Notes: generated by a model not told the origin, from the letters alone. A stretch of DNA of 64,000 nucleotides from Sepiola atlantica (GCA_963556195.1 OY744521.1:129868288-129932287), one strand, 5' to 3'. Positions 1-14,646 are shown, counted from the first letter of the stretch. Numbers and translations: made by a program.

Positions 1-255
1 GAGTGGCTTCTAGGACTCAATGTGATCCACTTGTGACTGCCTCAATATTTATTTTCCTAAACTTGTCACTGGTCTTCTTTTCACTATTTTAAGTTTTTAA
101 TCCTAGTGCATGAATTATTTCCACGGATTTACTCTGATGAGTGTGGACGAAAGCCGGTTTACCATATTTATTTATTGACTTTTTTTCCTCTCGGTTTTAC
201 ACTTTTCAATTTCATTCAACCCCCAAAATGTCACAAACATCTACTTTCCATGCCG

Positions 256-257
<2 letters not shown>

Positions 258-323
<66 letters not shown>
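258..323. repeat. (TA)n microsatellite
   Basis: Uninterrupted TA dinucleotide run of about 66 bp. Confidence 0.98.
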
Positions 324-325
<2 letters not shown>

Positions 326-971
326 CAGGGTTCATGTATCTGTATATTTTTCCTTGATCCTTTCCAGACGCCTTGTAAGTTTTCATGATGGAACTGGCGC
401 ATGAATTAGCAAAACTAATGTACTGTATACGTCAGAACCCGAAACATGAAGTACATACACTTGCAATACAATTACCTTCACTCTCCTGGTGGCTGACATA
501 CCACCTATACGATACTTTCGGAACATGACATAAACGCAACATCACCACAGACAATAAACATGTATAATTTCGTAACTTTACCATGAGAATAATACTTGCA
601 ATAATTCAACGAAAGGATTAAACATCACCAGACAACAATCTGCAATTAACATAACTGGATTTAAAATAGATACTGGCATGTTAGACGCTGTGAACTTTTA
701 AATAAAAAGTTAAAAGTGATAAATTAACTAAACATAATTCATGAATAGTGAATAAATTAAATTTCCCCGTTCTTCTTTGTACTTATTGTACTACCTTCTA
801 TCAGTTTGTTTACATTTTACACATTTCACAAATCTTTTACTATCTTTACTTTAGGGCACCTCTTTTATTTTGGGAGTTGCTATTATTTTCTTGTAACTTT
901 GTTGATTGCATTACAGTAGATTTTGCATCGTTTGCCCTTATACCTTACAAAGGGCCAACTATGAAGCTGAC

Positions 972-972
<1 letters not shown>

Positions 973-1003
<31 letters not shown>
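973..1003. repeat. (GA)n microsatellite
   Basis: About 15 uninterrupted GA units. Confidence 0.97.
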
Positions 1004-1004
<1 letters not shown>

Positions 1005-1209
1005 GGAATAAAATAAGAGAGATGTATATATATATATTATATATTTATATATATAATTACAATTTCATGTATCCACATAAATTTTTATAAGGAGATATAA
1101 TATTTTATGTATCAATTTGCAGTATTTACTTCAACAGTGCTCGATACGTAAAATATAAAAAATACAAATGGAAATAAACAAAACACCAACAATAACCACT
1201 CAAATAGAA

Positions 1210-1578
1210 ATGAAAAAAGTTAGCAATGAAGAGAAAAGATGTAACTGCATAAATCGTACACTGTGTCCACTACAAAATAAATGCCTAACCTAAAGTATTG
1301 TATACCAAGCAACAGTATTTGCCAAGGAAATACCGAATAACAAGAAGTACTACGTAGGTATGACCTCCCTGGGTTTTAAAACCAGATATTATGACCACAA
1401 AAGCAAATTCATAAACAGAGAACGTCGAATTAAAACAGCATTAGCAAACCACTATTGGGAGCTTAAAGAAAATGGACGCTCACCAATAATTGAATGGAAA
1501 ATAATACGACAGACCAGTACATGTAGAAACTTAGACGACCCGTGTAGATTATGTCGAATGAAAAATTTGAAATCCTAA
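1210..1578 (+). pseudogene. Penelope-like element GIY-YIG endonuclease relic
   Basis: This is the C-terminal endonuclease part of a Penelope-like retroelement ORF. In one frame the translation shows a cysteine-rich linker (CNCINRTLCPLQNKC, from 1240), then KKYYVGMTS (from 1345), which matches the YIG half of a GIY-YIG nuclease, then FKTRYYDHK and a terminal CRLCRMK metal-binding-like motif. Family members use this nuclease to nick target DNA for priming. The frame is broken by a TAA at 1291-1293, at a position that is a sense codon in family members, so it cannot make the full domain. No reverse transcriptase is attached upstream, so this is a 5'-truncated copy. The nearest Penelope-like RT relic is 3 kb away (4455-5150). 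The family assignment is from memory of the motif pattern; the stop is read directly. Confidence 0.8.
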
Positions 1579-2058
1579 ACTTTAAGGACCCCCAAAAATC
1601 TATTAAACTGTAGAAGTGAAATAGCAAATAGCTGCCTACACAGAAATAAATTTACGTTAGGCTAACGATACATAAATAAATAAATGAACAAACAAATAAG
1701 TAAAAAAAACTAAACTAAACAAAAACGTTACAATCTAAAAATTAAACCCTAAAACAGAAATACAAGGAACCAAGTGTTAAAATAAATTCACCCAATATAT
1801 TGATACAGCACAGGAAACAGGATACAGAACAACAGAACACGATATAGGGAGTAATACTAACCACACCTCTGTTCGTGGGAAGCCCAACGATGTGCTGAGA
1901 GAACAACAAATAATCTTATTGGTTAACTAGCTAGCCGTGTATATAAAAACACCCGGCAAAAATAACTCCATGCATTTTAGCCTGAAGATTCTCCCCGGAG
2001 ATGAAACGTGGGAGCCTCTGTGTAACTTAATTGCCATGAATATATTTTCATAGCTTAC

Positions 2059-2061
<3 letters not shown>
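1579..2061. other. Sequence downstream of the Penelope-like endonuclease
   Basis: A-rich at first, then a mixed-composition stretch containing CTGAAGA followed by a CTCC/GGAG hairpin and GATGAAACG at about 1983-2010. It probably includes the 3' untranslated end of the Penelope-like element, but no boundary can be fixed. Confidence 0.4.

Positions 2062-2125
<64 letters not shown>
2062..2125. repeat. (TA)n microsatellite at the 3' side of a hammerhead repeat
   Basis: Uninterrupted TA run. It directly abuts the minus-strand end of the hammerhead-type repeat (tail ends ATAG then TA), the same junction seen at 42046. Confidence 0.97.
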
Positions 2126-2126
<1 letters not shown>

Positions 2127-2680
2127 TATCAATATTTTTAAATATTAAAGTGTTTTTCTTCATTTACAGACGACGTCGTTGTGGGTTCTCTTATCCTCAT
2201 CAGTGTAAGGTTGGTGATTTCAGGCGGTCGTATTGGGCTCGAATGCAGTTCGTAAGTTCAGGCTAGAATCACGAGACACACGATCAGGATCACACGACCG
2301 CGTGAAATCGACACAGACAGTAATTCAAATTGACACACAATTACCCGAGAGGCTGGGGAATGTATTGTCGTCTCCAGTGTTCAATGCTTAAGCGGAACTT
2401 GTTTATCGAAGATATTACAACAATATTTTCAATTTAGAACAGGGCTCTACTTTTAAGACTATAACATCTGTAAAAGGGCTTTGTAGGAGTGTCGGTTGCA
2501 GGCGGTCGGATGGGCTCGATCGCAGTTCGGAGATTCAGGCTAGAATCACGAGATAAACGCTCAGAACCACGCGGCCGCGAGAAATCGACACATACAGAAA
2601 TAAGATACACTTAGCCGGGAGGCAGGGGAAGTATCTTGTCGTCTACAGTCTTCAACGGACCCATATCTATGTATATGTAT
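2126..2680 (-). mobile_element. Decayed retrozyme-like tandem repeat, ~278-bp unit
   Basis: Two diverged copies of one unit lie head to tail: the block starting CAGGCGGTCG at 2221 recurs at 2499 with roughly 85% identity over about 100 bp. On the minus strand the copy ending at 2126 has the same order as the plus-strand element at 41722-42046: a ...TTCCGCTTAAGCATTGAAC block (near 2380), a hammerhead-like core (2164-2208), a tail with ACTTTAATATTTAA, then ATAG and (TA)n. I infer it is an older copy of that family in opposite orientation. Confidence 0.65.
2164..2208 (-). ncRNA. Degenerate type I hammerhead ribozyme
   Basis: On the minus strand: stem I strand TTACA, conserved CTGATGA (2203-2197), a decayed stem II, then ACAA (2182-2179) where GAAA is required, a short stem III, the expected GTC cleavage site (C at 2169) and the second stem I strand TGTAA. 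Stem I is a perfect 5 bp. The GAAA box has two changes and stem II is poor, so it should be inactive. Confidence 0.6.
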
Positions 2681-2681
2681 A

Positions 2682-2684
<3 letters not shown>

Positions 2685-2747
<63 letters not shown>
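2685..2747. repeat. (TA)n microsatellite
   Basis: Uninterrupted TA run preceded by TG/TA variants from 2671. Confidence 0.97.
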
Positions 2748-2752
<5 letters not shown>

Positions 2753-4235
2753 TATTTTACTTCAAACCCCAACAAATAAGTCTTTACTCATATAATTTAC
2801 TTTTTGCAATGGAAAAATTGACGATGGTCTTAAAGTTTCTTCGCATCAAGTATAATTCAATAATGAAACATAATATCATAAAATAAATGTCTCAGATAAG
2901 CAGCAGGAAAAAACTAAGGACCATAGTTTGTTACGTGTTGTGAAAAGTTTGTAAGACGGAAAATATAAGAATTCGCCGAAATAAAAAAAAATATTAAAAA
3001 AAAATGATTATGGACTGACATTTTTTTCTTTGGTCAGTAGAATGCAACCAATCAATATATATTCTCTGAAGCCGGAAACATAATTCTGTTGAGCTTGTAA
3101 TCTGAAACAATATAGATAATATTATGAGGGATATATACCTTAAAATATATTCTTTTATATAATCCCATATTTGACAGACAGACAAACACATACACTTATC
3201 TTAGATGTTTCTCTGCTATTAACTTTGTCTTTAGAAGTGCTATTTTCGCATCACTTCAATTCTACACGTGTGGTCCAAGTGACAAATTGTCTTTGACAAC
3301 CTGGATGGAGTCAGATAACCGTTTTAACCTGTTTTGGCTGACAATGATGGCAGATTTACATGTGTTTATTATTTCAAAAAACATTCCTTGGTTTGACAAT
3401 AAATCTCTGTCAATCATGTCAAGATGCCAATCTTTTTGGAAAGCTTTGTTTGATTTTCTCATCAAGTCTATGCCTACTTGTCTAATTTTTTCTTCAGGAT
3501 TTGTTGTTATATGCCTTCTAGATGGTGTCAGTGATAAAACGGTTCATCCAATTGAAATAAAAATGATACCAATTAAACAATAATTCAAATACTTTAAGCT
3601 AGTTTAACGTTTAGACAATAATACTAATGTTATTACTTAATTTTTCAGCGAAGAAGACGAATTCCAATCTGTATTAGTTTAGATTAAAACAAAAAAAAAT
3701 CACTGTATTTTTTACAAAAATAAAATTATAAATAGGAATTTACACAGTTTGTTTGAATAACATCGCTGTGAAAATGACGTAATTTGTTTAACGTATTTTT
3801 CAAGAATCAAATCAACAATTAAAATTCATGAAGACTGAACTTAGTCACCACTCAATAAATACCGGCAAGCTAGAAGAAAAAAGAAGTGGGAAAACAAATT
3901 TAAGAGGTTAGAGGAACCGCTCAAATTAGGCAGCTTGATGAACAAAGCTGCAGAATGACATACGCTGTAGACGATAGTTGACAAAGCACATTTGAACTTT
4001 AAAATAATCGAAAGAAACTACAATTTGTGAAATATTTACAAATTGATGTTTAATACGTACAATTTATTAAAAATCTGAGGTACCTCAATCTGCCTCTCTC
4101 TTCTTTTTACACAATTAAGATAAACTGCATTAAACTAAGTATAGCCAAAATTACCACCCTTTACGCCTTGTAGCTGTGTTCCAACATCCATAATAGTCAG
4201 TTAATAAACCTAGGAGTGATATATACACATACTAC

Positions 4236-4240
<5 letters not shown>
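2748..4240. other. Unannotated AT-rich region
   Basis: No recognisable gene. Overlapping open frames on both strands at 3262-3583 have slightly more balanced composition than their surroundings, but I recognise no family in either. Confidence 0.5.
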
Positions 4241-4300
<60 letters not shown>

Positions 4301-4310
4301 GTGTGTGTGT
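4241..4310. repeat. (TA)n followed by (GT)n
   Basis: TA run 4241-4297, then CAT and five GT units. Confidence 0.97.
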
Positions 4311-4381
4311 GCATATATATATAAATATAAATATAAATATATCTCTATATATATAATATTAAATTATATTTTTTAAATATT

Positions 4382-4430
4382 GTACCTACGTACGACATCG
4401 TTTTGAGCTAAACGCTCTCATCGATTATAC
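4382..4430 (-). ncRNA. Degenerate hammerhead-like motif
   Basis: On the minus strand: CGATGA (one base short of CTGATGA), a perfect 4-bp stem II GAGC/GCTC with 5-nt loop, AAAA where GAAA is expected, then a CGA..TCG stem III and GTA cleavage-type triplet. No convincing stem I. Order and spacing match type I hammerheads, but two core lesions make it a relic at best. A (TA)n tract lies on its 3' side. Confidence 0.4.
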
Positions 4431-4454
4431 CTTAACTTTTAGATAAGACTATAC

Positions 4455-5150
4455 TAATTGCTAAAGAGGTCACTGATATTACTAGTCTAGAAGTCGATAT
4501 AGTAAAATTAGTTTGGAGAAATTTGATTAAATATCATAGTAAAATATTGACTAGGAAGGATAGGAGTTTGAATTTCGATGTTACAATGTGATGATCGGAT
4601 TCGGCTCAGGTTACGGATTTTGTAAAAAATTATATACTAAGGTAAATCGATAAAGTAGTACATAGGTTACAAGAGGGCTATAAAGAGATGATGCGTCATT
4701 TATTACTAGATGTACAGGTGGCCACCAAGATATAATAAGGACGACTCTCTACAGGTCATATAAGGAATTAAGCCTAAAAATAACTATTGACAATAATGAT
4801 AAGGAAAATAACTTCTTGGATATTACACTTAATCTAAATGATAATATATTTAAGATATACCATAATCTAAACCAGAAAATATTTTATATAGATAAATTAT
4901 GTTATCACCCAAAACCAATAATGCAAACCATAATAACTAATATATCTGATAGAATTTCCAAACTATCCCTGAATATACATATACTCAATGAAAATAAGCT
5001 ATATTATAATGATGCATTAAAAATATCTGTGTTACAATGAACATATAAAGTATATAAATAAAAATGCTCCAAACCAAAATGTAAACAAATATAATAAAAG
5101 AAAGAGTAACATTATATCAGTAACATAATTTTTGGGAAAAATGTTAAAAT
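4455..5150 (+). pseudogene. Penelope-like element reverse transcriptase relic
   Basis: The translation in pieces matches the RT C-terminal half of Penelope-like elements. From about 4455 one frame reads DITSLEVDIVKLVW, and near 4570 FDVTM followed by two TGA codons (4589-4594), then SDSAQVTDFVKNYILR. Family members have FDV(T/P)MG with SDSAQ/YDSAQ at that point. After a frame change, from about 4758 it reads SYKELSLKITID, NNFLDITLNLN (from 4810) and CYHPKPIMQTIITN, equivalent to the family's NFLDVT and NHPPSIIK motifs. An N-K-R-K-S-N-I-I motif near 5090 matches the family's terminal NKRKRNIIWFNPP. The RDDG catalytic segment between the two frames is unreadable. It is a dead copy, and its orientation is opposite to the hammerhead-like motif just upstream. 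Confidence 0.75.
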
Positions 5151-8034
<2,884 letters not shown>

Positions 8035-8067
8035 AGATGAGAAAATGCTGCCTAAATACACACAATT

Positions 8068-8070
<3 letters not shown>

Positions 8071-8123
<53 letters not shown>
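8071..8123. repeat. (TA)n microsatellite
   Basis: Uninterrupted TA run on the right side of the foldback element. Confidence 0.97.
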
Positions 8124-8126
<3 letters not shown>

Positions 8127-8224
8127 GGAGAGATAATTAAGCTAAAATTATATATTTAAATTTATCCTATTTTGAAAGATATTCGTAGATTGAGTAAACA
8201 CATTTGAAACGTATCTATAATTCA

Positions 8225-8251
8225 CTAGCTGGGAACCGGGTGTTGTCCGAG
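8225..8251 (-). mobile_element. Helitron-type 3' terminus
   Basis: On the minus strand CTCGGACAACACCCGG can form a short hairpin and is followed 7 nt later by CTAG. Helitrons end in CTRR just after a hairpin. The same motif occurs in better form at 58121-58148. The 5' end of the element is not identified. Confidence 0.5.
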
Positions 8252-8256
8252 TATTA

Positions 8257-10055
8257 CTAATGCCAATATGGACTCCTGTTTTCTACCCTTGACTCACTGT
8301 TATCATTTTTATTCTCATTGTTTAATATTTAGACATTTCAGTTTTCATCTTATAGATATATTAGAGTCAAATTCATTATCTGCTGTCTAACCTGAACGCT
8401 GACTACATTCAAACAAGACAGTGAGAGTTTGCTGGCTTGCATTTTGATTGGTCTCAGTGAGGGGCTATTGTCACACACCTGACTGGTTTCAGTACTGCTA
8501 TTAATAAATCTTCTATATTCACTCGTATTAGCAGTAGCGAATCCGGGCCAAATGCATATTCGCACGCTAGTCAATTACTTAGCCTGCAGACATATACTCA
8601 TCATTAACCTTGTAATGTGTTCCAGTTCTGTAAGATCCATAGAAAGATTTTCACTCAGGATGTTGGCAACCTTCAAGTGATTCCTCTTTTTATATAGTAA
8701 TCATCAAGAAAAAAACCCTAATACAACATTACTACCATTATTAGATTCCTTTTACAATTTTATTCGCGGAAATGTATTTTCGATCTTAGTATAGCTCTTG
8801 TTTTCAATTGCATCCCTGGACATAAAAACAGACGAAGGTCCTAGATTTCTATTATGGATTGCTCATTTCAGCTTAGTTTGATGTAAATAAAACATGAAAG
8901 GACGAACAGATTAAATGGCGACGCGGCGATACCCGTTGTTGTTTGTCAGTCGGGCAAGAGAGAAAACGGAAGTGAATGGAATTAATGATTGCGACCAATG
9001 GATATTCAAAGCCGTACGTGTCGATTGCGGGTAAGACGTGTCGTGAATGATTATCAAATATTTTATAAAGACGAGAATGAATAATGAAGTGATAGACACC
9101 GCGAATATGGATAAGATGACGACGCACCGGTTCTTTCCTAGAATAAATCGATTCAGTCAGTCTACAAACGAAATAAAATGTTCATGTCAATCAGTCTATA
9201 AGAATGAGTTTCAAAACAAAATATGACAAGCATAAAAACAGGATGCTTTAACCTAATTTGAGCTGATGATTTAAGATAGGATATCAATGTTCATTCGACA
9301 CTTAGATTTGCTTATATAAACATGAAAACATTGTGTACATGTATACATATAAACGTAGAACAAACATAAACACAAACGAGTTAAATATCTTATTAATAAA
9401 CTTTAAAACCATTTGATATTAGTTGACACAACTATTTATGGCTGCAGTTCGAAGGGTATTGATAATTAAGATCTGTCCGACTCTCCCTCCTTCTCTTTAT
9501 CGCTCTCTCTTTATCTCTTTCTATCTTAGACGGTGACTTCTTTGTCTAATATATAAAGAACACTTTAAGTCCCGAACAACGCCGGATATTTTTCTTAGTG
9601 TGTTCTAAGCAATTTAAATTTCCTGCCGTTATGTACACAGCATTTCCTGTATCGTCTCATTTTCAAGGAGAGAATTTCATCTGATAAATATCCGTTAAAA
9701 GATCATATTAAACATATTTACTAATTCGTGAATCATGTTAAAAGTTCTGTTGTAAATTTAACTATAAGTTATTTAGTCGATATTAATTCGTATCAAACGT
9801 GATGTTGTTTCTTTTTCTAATCACCTTTCATAAATATGCATAATCAAAAATAAAATATAGAATAGGATTAAATATTAAATTATTAACATTAATTAAAATA
9901 CAATTTTTCTTTGTAAACATACACAACCCAATATATGATAAACCATATTTAGATAAAAGGTGGAATTTTTACTCTCAAATTCAGATGTTATCCTACTGTA
10001 ACTCATTATCATCGCCAGTGGAACAAAATATTTGTGCCAGACCCGATGGATTTCG
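8257..10055. other. Unannotated region
   Basis: No recognised gene. Overlapping frames at 8873-9127 (minus) have no family I know. A degenerate Helitron-like end (CCCGAACAACGCCGG, then CTTAG) lies at 9571-9598, and short CT-rich runs occur near 9490-9530. Confidence 0.5.
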
Positions 10056-10059
10056 ATAT

Positions 10060-11480
10060 ATCAAGAGCTATCGTCCTAGAAACGAAGCTCTGTCGATAGA
10101 TTCAGTTATCCTGAACGCCAGCTATATATCTTGCAAGAAGAAAATCCATATCGCTTGTCACTAAGAAGATTGTTTTCGCTGAGGTGGTTGACAGCCTCTT
10201 GATTTATTACAGATCCAAGCAACTTACTCGTGACGCATAGAATACTGATCGATATGTAGTTGGATGAAGAGTACCGATCCCCAGAACTTTTAAATATCGG
10301 GAACATTAACGACGTCTTCCAAGGTGATTGAAATAATTTTTCTTTTACGAAACGATTGAACAACTTAGTAACGGTGAGGACTATTTCGGGTTGCAGTTTC
10401 TTGAGGACTCTTCAAACTTAAGGGACATCCCGGATAGTTATTCGGGTGTCGCTTAGAGTGTTTTTTCGTCATAAATGAGAATGCTGGGGTAGGTGTCCTG
10501 GTCACGAAGAGTGGAATTTGCTGCAATTTTCTTTGTGAAAATCTTGTCTATCAGATGCGGAGGAGATCACATCTGGTCCATTAATGCTGGTTGATAGAGG
10601 TCTTAAATCTGTTCAGGGCGTTGTTTGTAATTTTCTAAAACTCATGGGAGCCAAGCCTCTGATCTGTTACTCCAGATCTTACGGATTGTACATAGGACCC
10701 TTTAGCGTTTTTTATAACCTGTTTGCAGTGGTTTCAGGCAGTTATAAATGAGGTTTCGGTTTGGGAGCATCTATTTGGTTGGAAGGTATTGAAATAGTGG
10801 TTTCTTTGAGCAATAGCAGTAGAACATTCAGGAGTATGCCCAGGCTAGTTGTTCGGTCTCTGTTATAATATTCGGAGGGTATAAAGAAAAAGATAACGAA
10901 GGCTTGCAGAATGTCCATCAGCATCGGCTACACGTGTTGGCTTATCAACAATTTAAGTAAACTCATATGCAAGGGAGACGTCGTGATAAACCTTCTCTCA
11001 TTATTAGTTCAGTTTCGGTGAACTAACTACTCAACATTGTTAACATTAAAGTTACTGCAGACATAAACGGTAGCAAAACGATAAGGGTTAACGGACAAGA
11101 TCTTGTAAATCTGATCAGAGATTTGCTCAATGACAGTAACCCCATGGGTGAAGGAACGATAGAGGGCAAAGATGAAAGCGGTGTTGTGCGTAAGTGCAAC
11201 ACGGAAACACATATGGAGAAAATCAGCGACTTCATAGGAAGTGCCTCTACCACATGGAAAACCGTCTCTGATGTAGGCGCAGATTCTATGACCATGGCGA
11301 TTGTTGGGTCAGGTTTTGAAGTCATGTTTGATTAATCTGTGATCATGATGTCATCCATAGAAACTGACGGGACCATTCGAGTTTCACACAAAAAACAGGT
11401 CTGGTTTTGTCTCCTATCAATAGATTCAACGCTCTGGCAGTTTGGAACGTGGACTATAAATGTTGGAAATGGATACTTGA
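10060..11480 (-). pseudogene. CR1/Jockey-type LINE ORF2 relic (APE endonuclease to RT start)
   Basis: Read on the minus strand, the fragment begins with the endonuclease N-terminus (IYSPRSKLPE near 11455, then ETKPDLFF), continues through CFRVALTHNTAFIFALYRS and a valine-rich stretch before SNFNVN (11212-11027), equivalent to the APE-type VVGDFN motif. A poorly readable linker follows, then LFQSPWKTSLMFPIFKSSGD and LSENNLLSDKRYGF (10363-10110), which are RT finger-region motifs of this LINE group. Several frameshifts and stops separate these pieces. It is cut off at about 10060 before the catalytic palm motifs. The neighbouring fragment at 12100-12660 belongs to the same family but is separate. 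Confidence 0.8.
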
Positions 11481-11489
11481 TTATAAGGA

Positions 11490-12095
11490 TCTACGTTAGA
11501 AGTTAGAGTTCTTGGTTTACGTTTAGGTTTTTCTCATGAATTATCATGTTGGATTGGAAGATTTGTGGAAGAGATCAGCAGAGAAGATTACAGCAGAACA
11601 CAGAAAGATGAATAAAAAGATTATCTTTGTAAACTATTGACAAAAGAAAAGCTGTAGCAGTTCCCACTAATATGACATCGAGAGGCCTCTAGAAAAAACT
11701 ACTCCATTCACCAAATGGCAATATTTCAGCCCTTGTATTATGCACTGCTGATAGGACAGCCTCCTTGTGGGGTTACTCCAAGGTTTGAGTCCTTGGATTA
11801 TCGAGCGGAGAACGTCGGTTTAGGTAAAACATTTATCTCCAGCATCGTTATTAATGATATAGAAACAAGAATAGAAAGATACTTACTCAAGCCAGCTCTG
11901 AATACCGCTCACACTAAAAAACTGCCGACCCATGGAACAGCATCGCCTTACCTCATGTTAGAAACATCGTTTGTGGAAAATGAGTATTGAGAGATAAAGA
12001 GAATTATGGGGCTGCCGAAAATGAATCCACAGTGTATTTACTAGTCTCCATTTGATTAGTCGAATATAAGGATGGTAGCGGTTTGTGCGATTCAA
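11490..12095. other. Unannotated spacer between LINE fragments
   Basis: An open frame at 11715-11990 (plus) is present but has no family I recognise. Confidence 0.4.
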
Positions 12096-12099
12096 AAAA

Positions 12100-12660
12100 C
12101 GCTAAATATGTACCTCATATAAGTTTTTGTTGACCCTTCTAGAGAATTTTAAGATACGTTCCCCTCCAATTGGGTAACGCAGAAAGACGAGAGGGAGAAG
12201 ATGATTGCATGGGAGGACTTTTATTTCACAAACCTTACCACTAATACTATAAGCTTTAGATTTGTGTAGAAGATTAGAATGCCATACTGCGTCGAACGTT
12301 TTAGAAATGTCAAGCATCTTCTGAATTATCCCTAAATAAGGAAATACGATCAGTTATAACAGTTACAAAATCAGCAGTTGAACGAAAGCCATACTGAACA
12401 TTGCTAAAGGGGCATACACTTTCCAGCAAATGAACCAGCTTACCGTTGAATAACTTTTTCAAAACCTTGATAATCACAGAGAAGAGACTAACAGGAATAT
12501 TCTTAGTTTTAAGTTTCTGTAAGAACGTTCTTTTAACAAGAACAAGGATGAAGGGTGTGAAGAAACATCAGAATAAAGAATGGTATCATCATCGTAAGTC
12601 GAAGTGTGATCAACTGACGGACCGACTAACAAACAGAGGACGAGTTGAGAAACCATATTT
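12100..12660 (-). pseudogene. CR1/Jockey-type LINE reverse transcriptase relic
   Basis: The minus strand reads VIIKVLKKLFNGKLVHLLES, QYGFRSTADFVTVITDRIS and then LDISKTFDAVWHSNLLHKSK (12317-12260), the RT motif A region (normally ALDISKAFDRVWH). Frameshifts occur around 12300 and 12400. Upstream on the minus strand, at 12640-12550, is TYDDDTILYSDVSSH, which resembles RT motif C (YADD). In an intact element motif C lies downstream of motif A, so two fragments seem to have been joined out of order. Confidence 0.75.
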
Positions 12661-12664
12661 TTAA

Positions 12665-13325
12665 TGTTTTATTTCTGTAATTCTCCATGTATTTCTTCCT
12701 AAATCCTTCCAAGAAGGAATTAATTCTCAATCCATTGGTAACCGCTCCCCTCGTCAATTGTCGTATCCTCCCCTCCACTAACCATTCTCACAGTCTATTT
12801 TTCGCTTTCACCGAGTCACAAGCTCACTTCCCAGACTGATTCCTGATAAAACAACTTAATTATGCTTGTCTAATTAGGAAGATTCCCGAGCGGCGGGAGG
12901 AAGAAGCAAAGGAGTTTGACGGCGGCAGCCACAAAATACACAAATCAAACAAAAATAGTTGAATTTAATTACGCGCCATCGAAACGCTTGTTTTACTTTC
13001 TGTTATCCTTCATGTCCAGTGGCAGAGTAAAAAAAAATCATCTCAAGACAAACAAATGAAAATACTCCAAACAAGTCATTAAGAAGTGGAAATGATTATA
13101 TTGTTTTTCTCTTTCAGCCGACAAATAAAAAGTGAAAACAAACATGAAAATGTGTTTTCATGATAAAAGTTATCTATAAATATTCTTTATAAGAACAGGA
13201 AAAAGAAGGAAAAATATAGAAAATGAAATATACGGAAGCAGAACATTATTATGGATTGTAGAAGGAGCACATGAAAATGTAATACGATTTATAGTGAAAG
13301 CATAAGATTAATAATTTGGTTCAAT
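12665..13325. other. Unannotated region
   Basis: No recognised gene or transposon. Unremarkable AT-rich sequence. Confidence 0.5.
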
Positions 13326-13329
13326 CTGC

Positions 13330-13590
13330 TCCGATTTCACTTGTACCCTCTAAACGTTTAAACCCGACCTATCCGAGCAGCATACAAAATCTCACCCTTT
13401 CACTGTAGAGATCTCTAGACACCGGAAAATGTTCTACTCAAGTAGCTTTTTCATCGGACCGCTTAACTTAGGAATTCACTGCTCCCGTTTCCCTAACCGT
13501 ACCAACATACAGTTATTTAAATTTACTGTGAACAAACATCTTGCTGAACAACTTCCCACCCACATTGCTACATCCCTATAAATCTGACCC
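13330..13590 (+). pseudogene. LINE ORF2 C-terminal relic (CR1/Jockey type)
   Basis: The plus strand reads HPFTVEISRHRKMFYSSSFF, then FKFTVNKHLAEQLPTHIATSL and a stop. This is the usual C-terminus of this LINE group, as in the better copy at 47231-49310. Only this 3' end is present, typical of 5' truncation on insertion. Confidence 0.75.
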
Positions 13591-13594
13591 CTAT

Positions 13595-14573
13595 TACACT
13601 AGCATTTTACGCTTCAGTGGCAATATGCTTTGTTTAAAACGAACAAAAGTAAAACAAGAAATAGTATTATGAAACAAGACACATGTTACCATCCCTATTG
13701 TTAGTGATTATCTCCCTTAACTAAGAACGTGACTGGAGGATGAGATGCCCACATTTCTATATGATTTTAATGTATAGTCCAACCGCTTAATTAAGCATCG
13801 CATTTCTGACACCATACCAGTAAAACAATACAATAAACTATGATAGAGGTGCAATTGTCTCTCTTGATGAAGGCAATCGTCTTTGACATTAGAAATCGTG
13901 ATTGGTATTTAAGAAAGTCACATGATTCTTACACCGACCATTTTCACCACCAACTCTGGCACTGTGTTGATCACCGATCACTAATTCCCTAGCCATCCAT
14001 GCACGTGTATAAATAAGTTTTCCTGCGTGCTGCACACTTCCCCTTTTGTCTGTCACGAACAACGCGCATTTGTGACACAAATGTCTGTTGAATTTGTATT
14101 AAGACATTATATATTTGTTGTATTAACATCCTTGTAGTTTATTATATAACTTGTTATTATTATTCTCTGTTTTGTATTCATACCGTAAATTACGTGCTAG
14201 TGTATCACAGATACGCCGATGTTAATATTGCAGCCGTATGACTGAAAATATTACTTCTAAACGCGTGCCTCAATAGAAGGTGTCATCATTGACGTGGCTG
14301 AACCTTTAAACTACATAGCTCTAAAGTAAGTGGGAAAAATCGATACTTATTTTGAGATCAAGACAGAGGTGTCAATGATGTAGAGTATCGTAATATCTGG
14401 GTTACGGACAATCTTAAAGAAGCTTTTACACTTCAGGAATAATGGCTATAAGACTAAGCATTTCAATTAAATACGTAAAAATATGGTATGCTAATGAGAT
14501 TATGCTGCAATGAATAATGAAATACCTAATTGCCCGTCTTAGTTATCTAGATACTATTTGTAAAGACGACATC
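13595..14573. other. Unannotated region
   Basis: No recognised gene. Ordinary AT-rich sequence. Confidence 0.5.
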
Positions 14574-14574
14574 A

Positions 14575-14645
<71 letters not shown>

Positions 14646-14646
14646 G
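14574..14646. repeat. (AAT)n microsatellite
   Basis: About 24 AAT units. The tract ends exactly where the R2-like LINE coding sequence begins, inside RT motif C. Confidence 0.97.

Larger units (their letters stand above)
1..1209. other. AT-rich non-coding stretch
   Basis: No gene is recognised here. The stretch holds a (TA)n tract, a (GA)n tract and a short interrupted TA run at about 1024-1055. Reading frames across it are driven by the microsatellites. Confidence 0.6.

Noticed and set aside
134..165. CTGATGA...GAAA at 134-157, like a hammerhead core
   Set aside because: Stem II would be 2 bp, stem III has no loop, and no stem I can be formed. Chance or very old relic.
1983..2030. CTGAAGA, CTCC/GGAG hairpin and GAAACG near a (TA)n tract
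   Set aside because: Order fits a hammerhead core, but no U-H cleavage pairing and no stem I could be built. Left as part of the Penelope-like 3' region.
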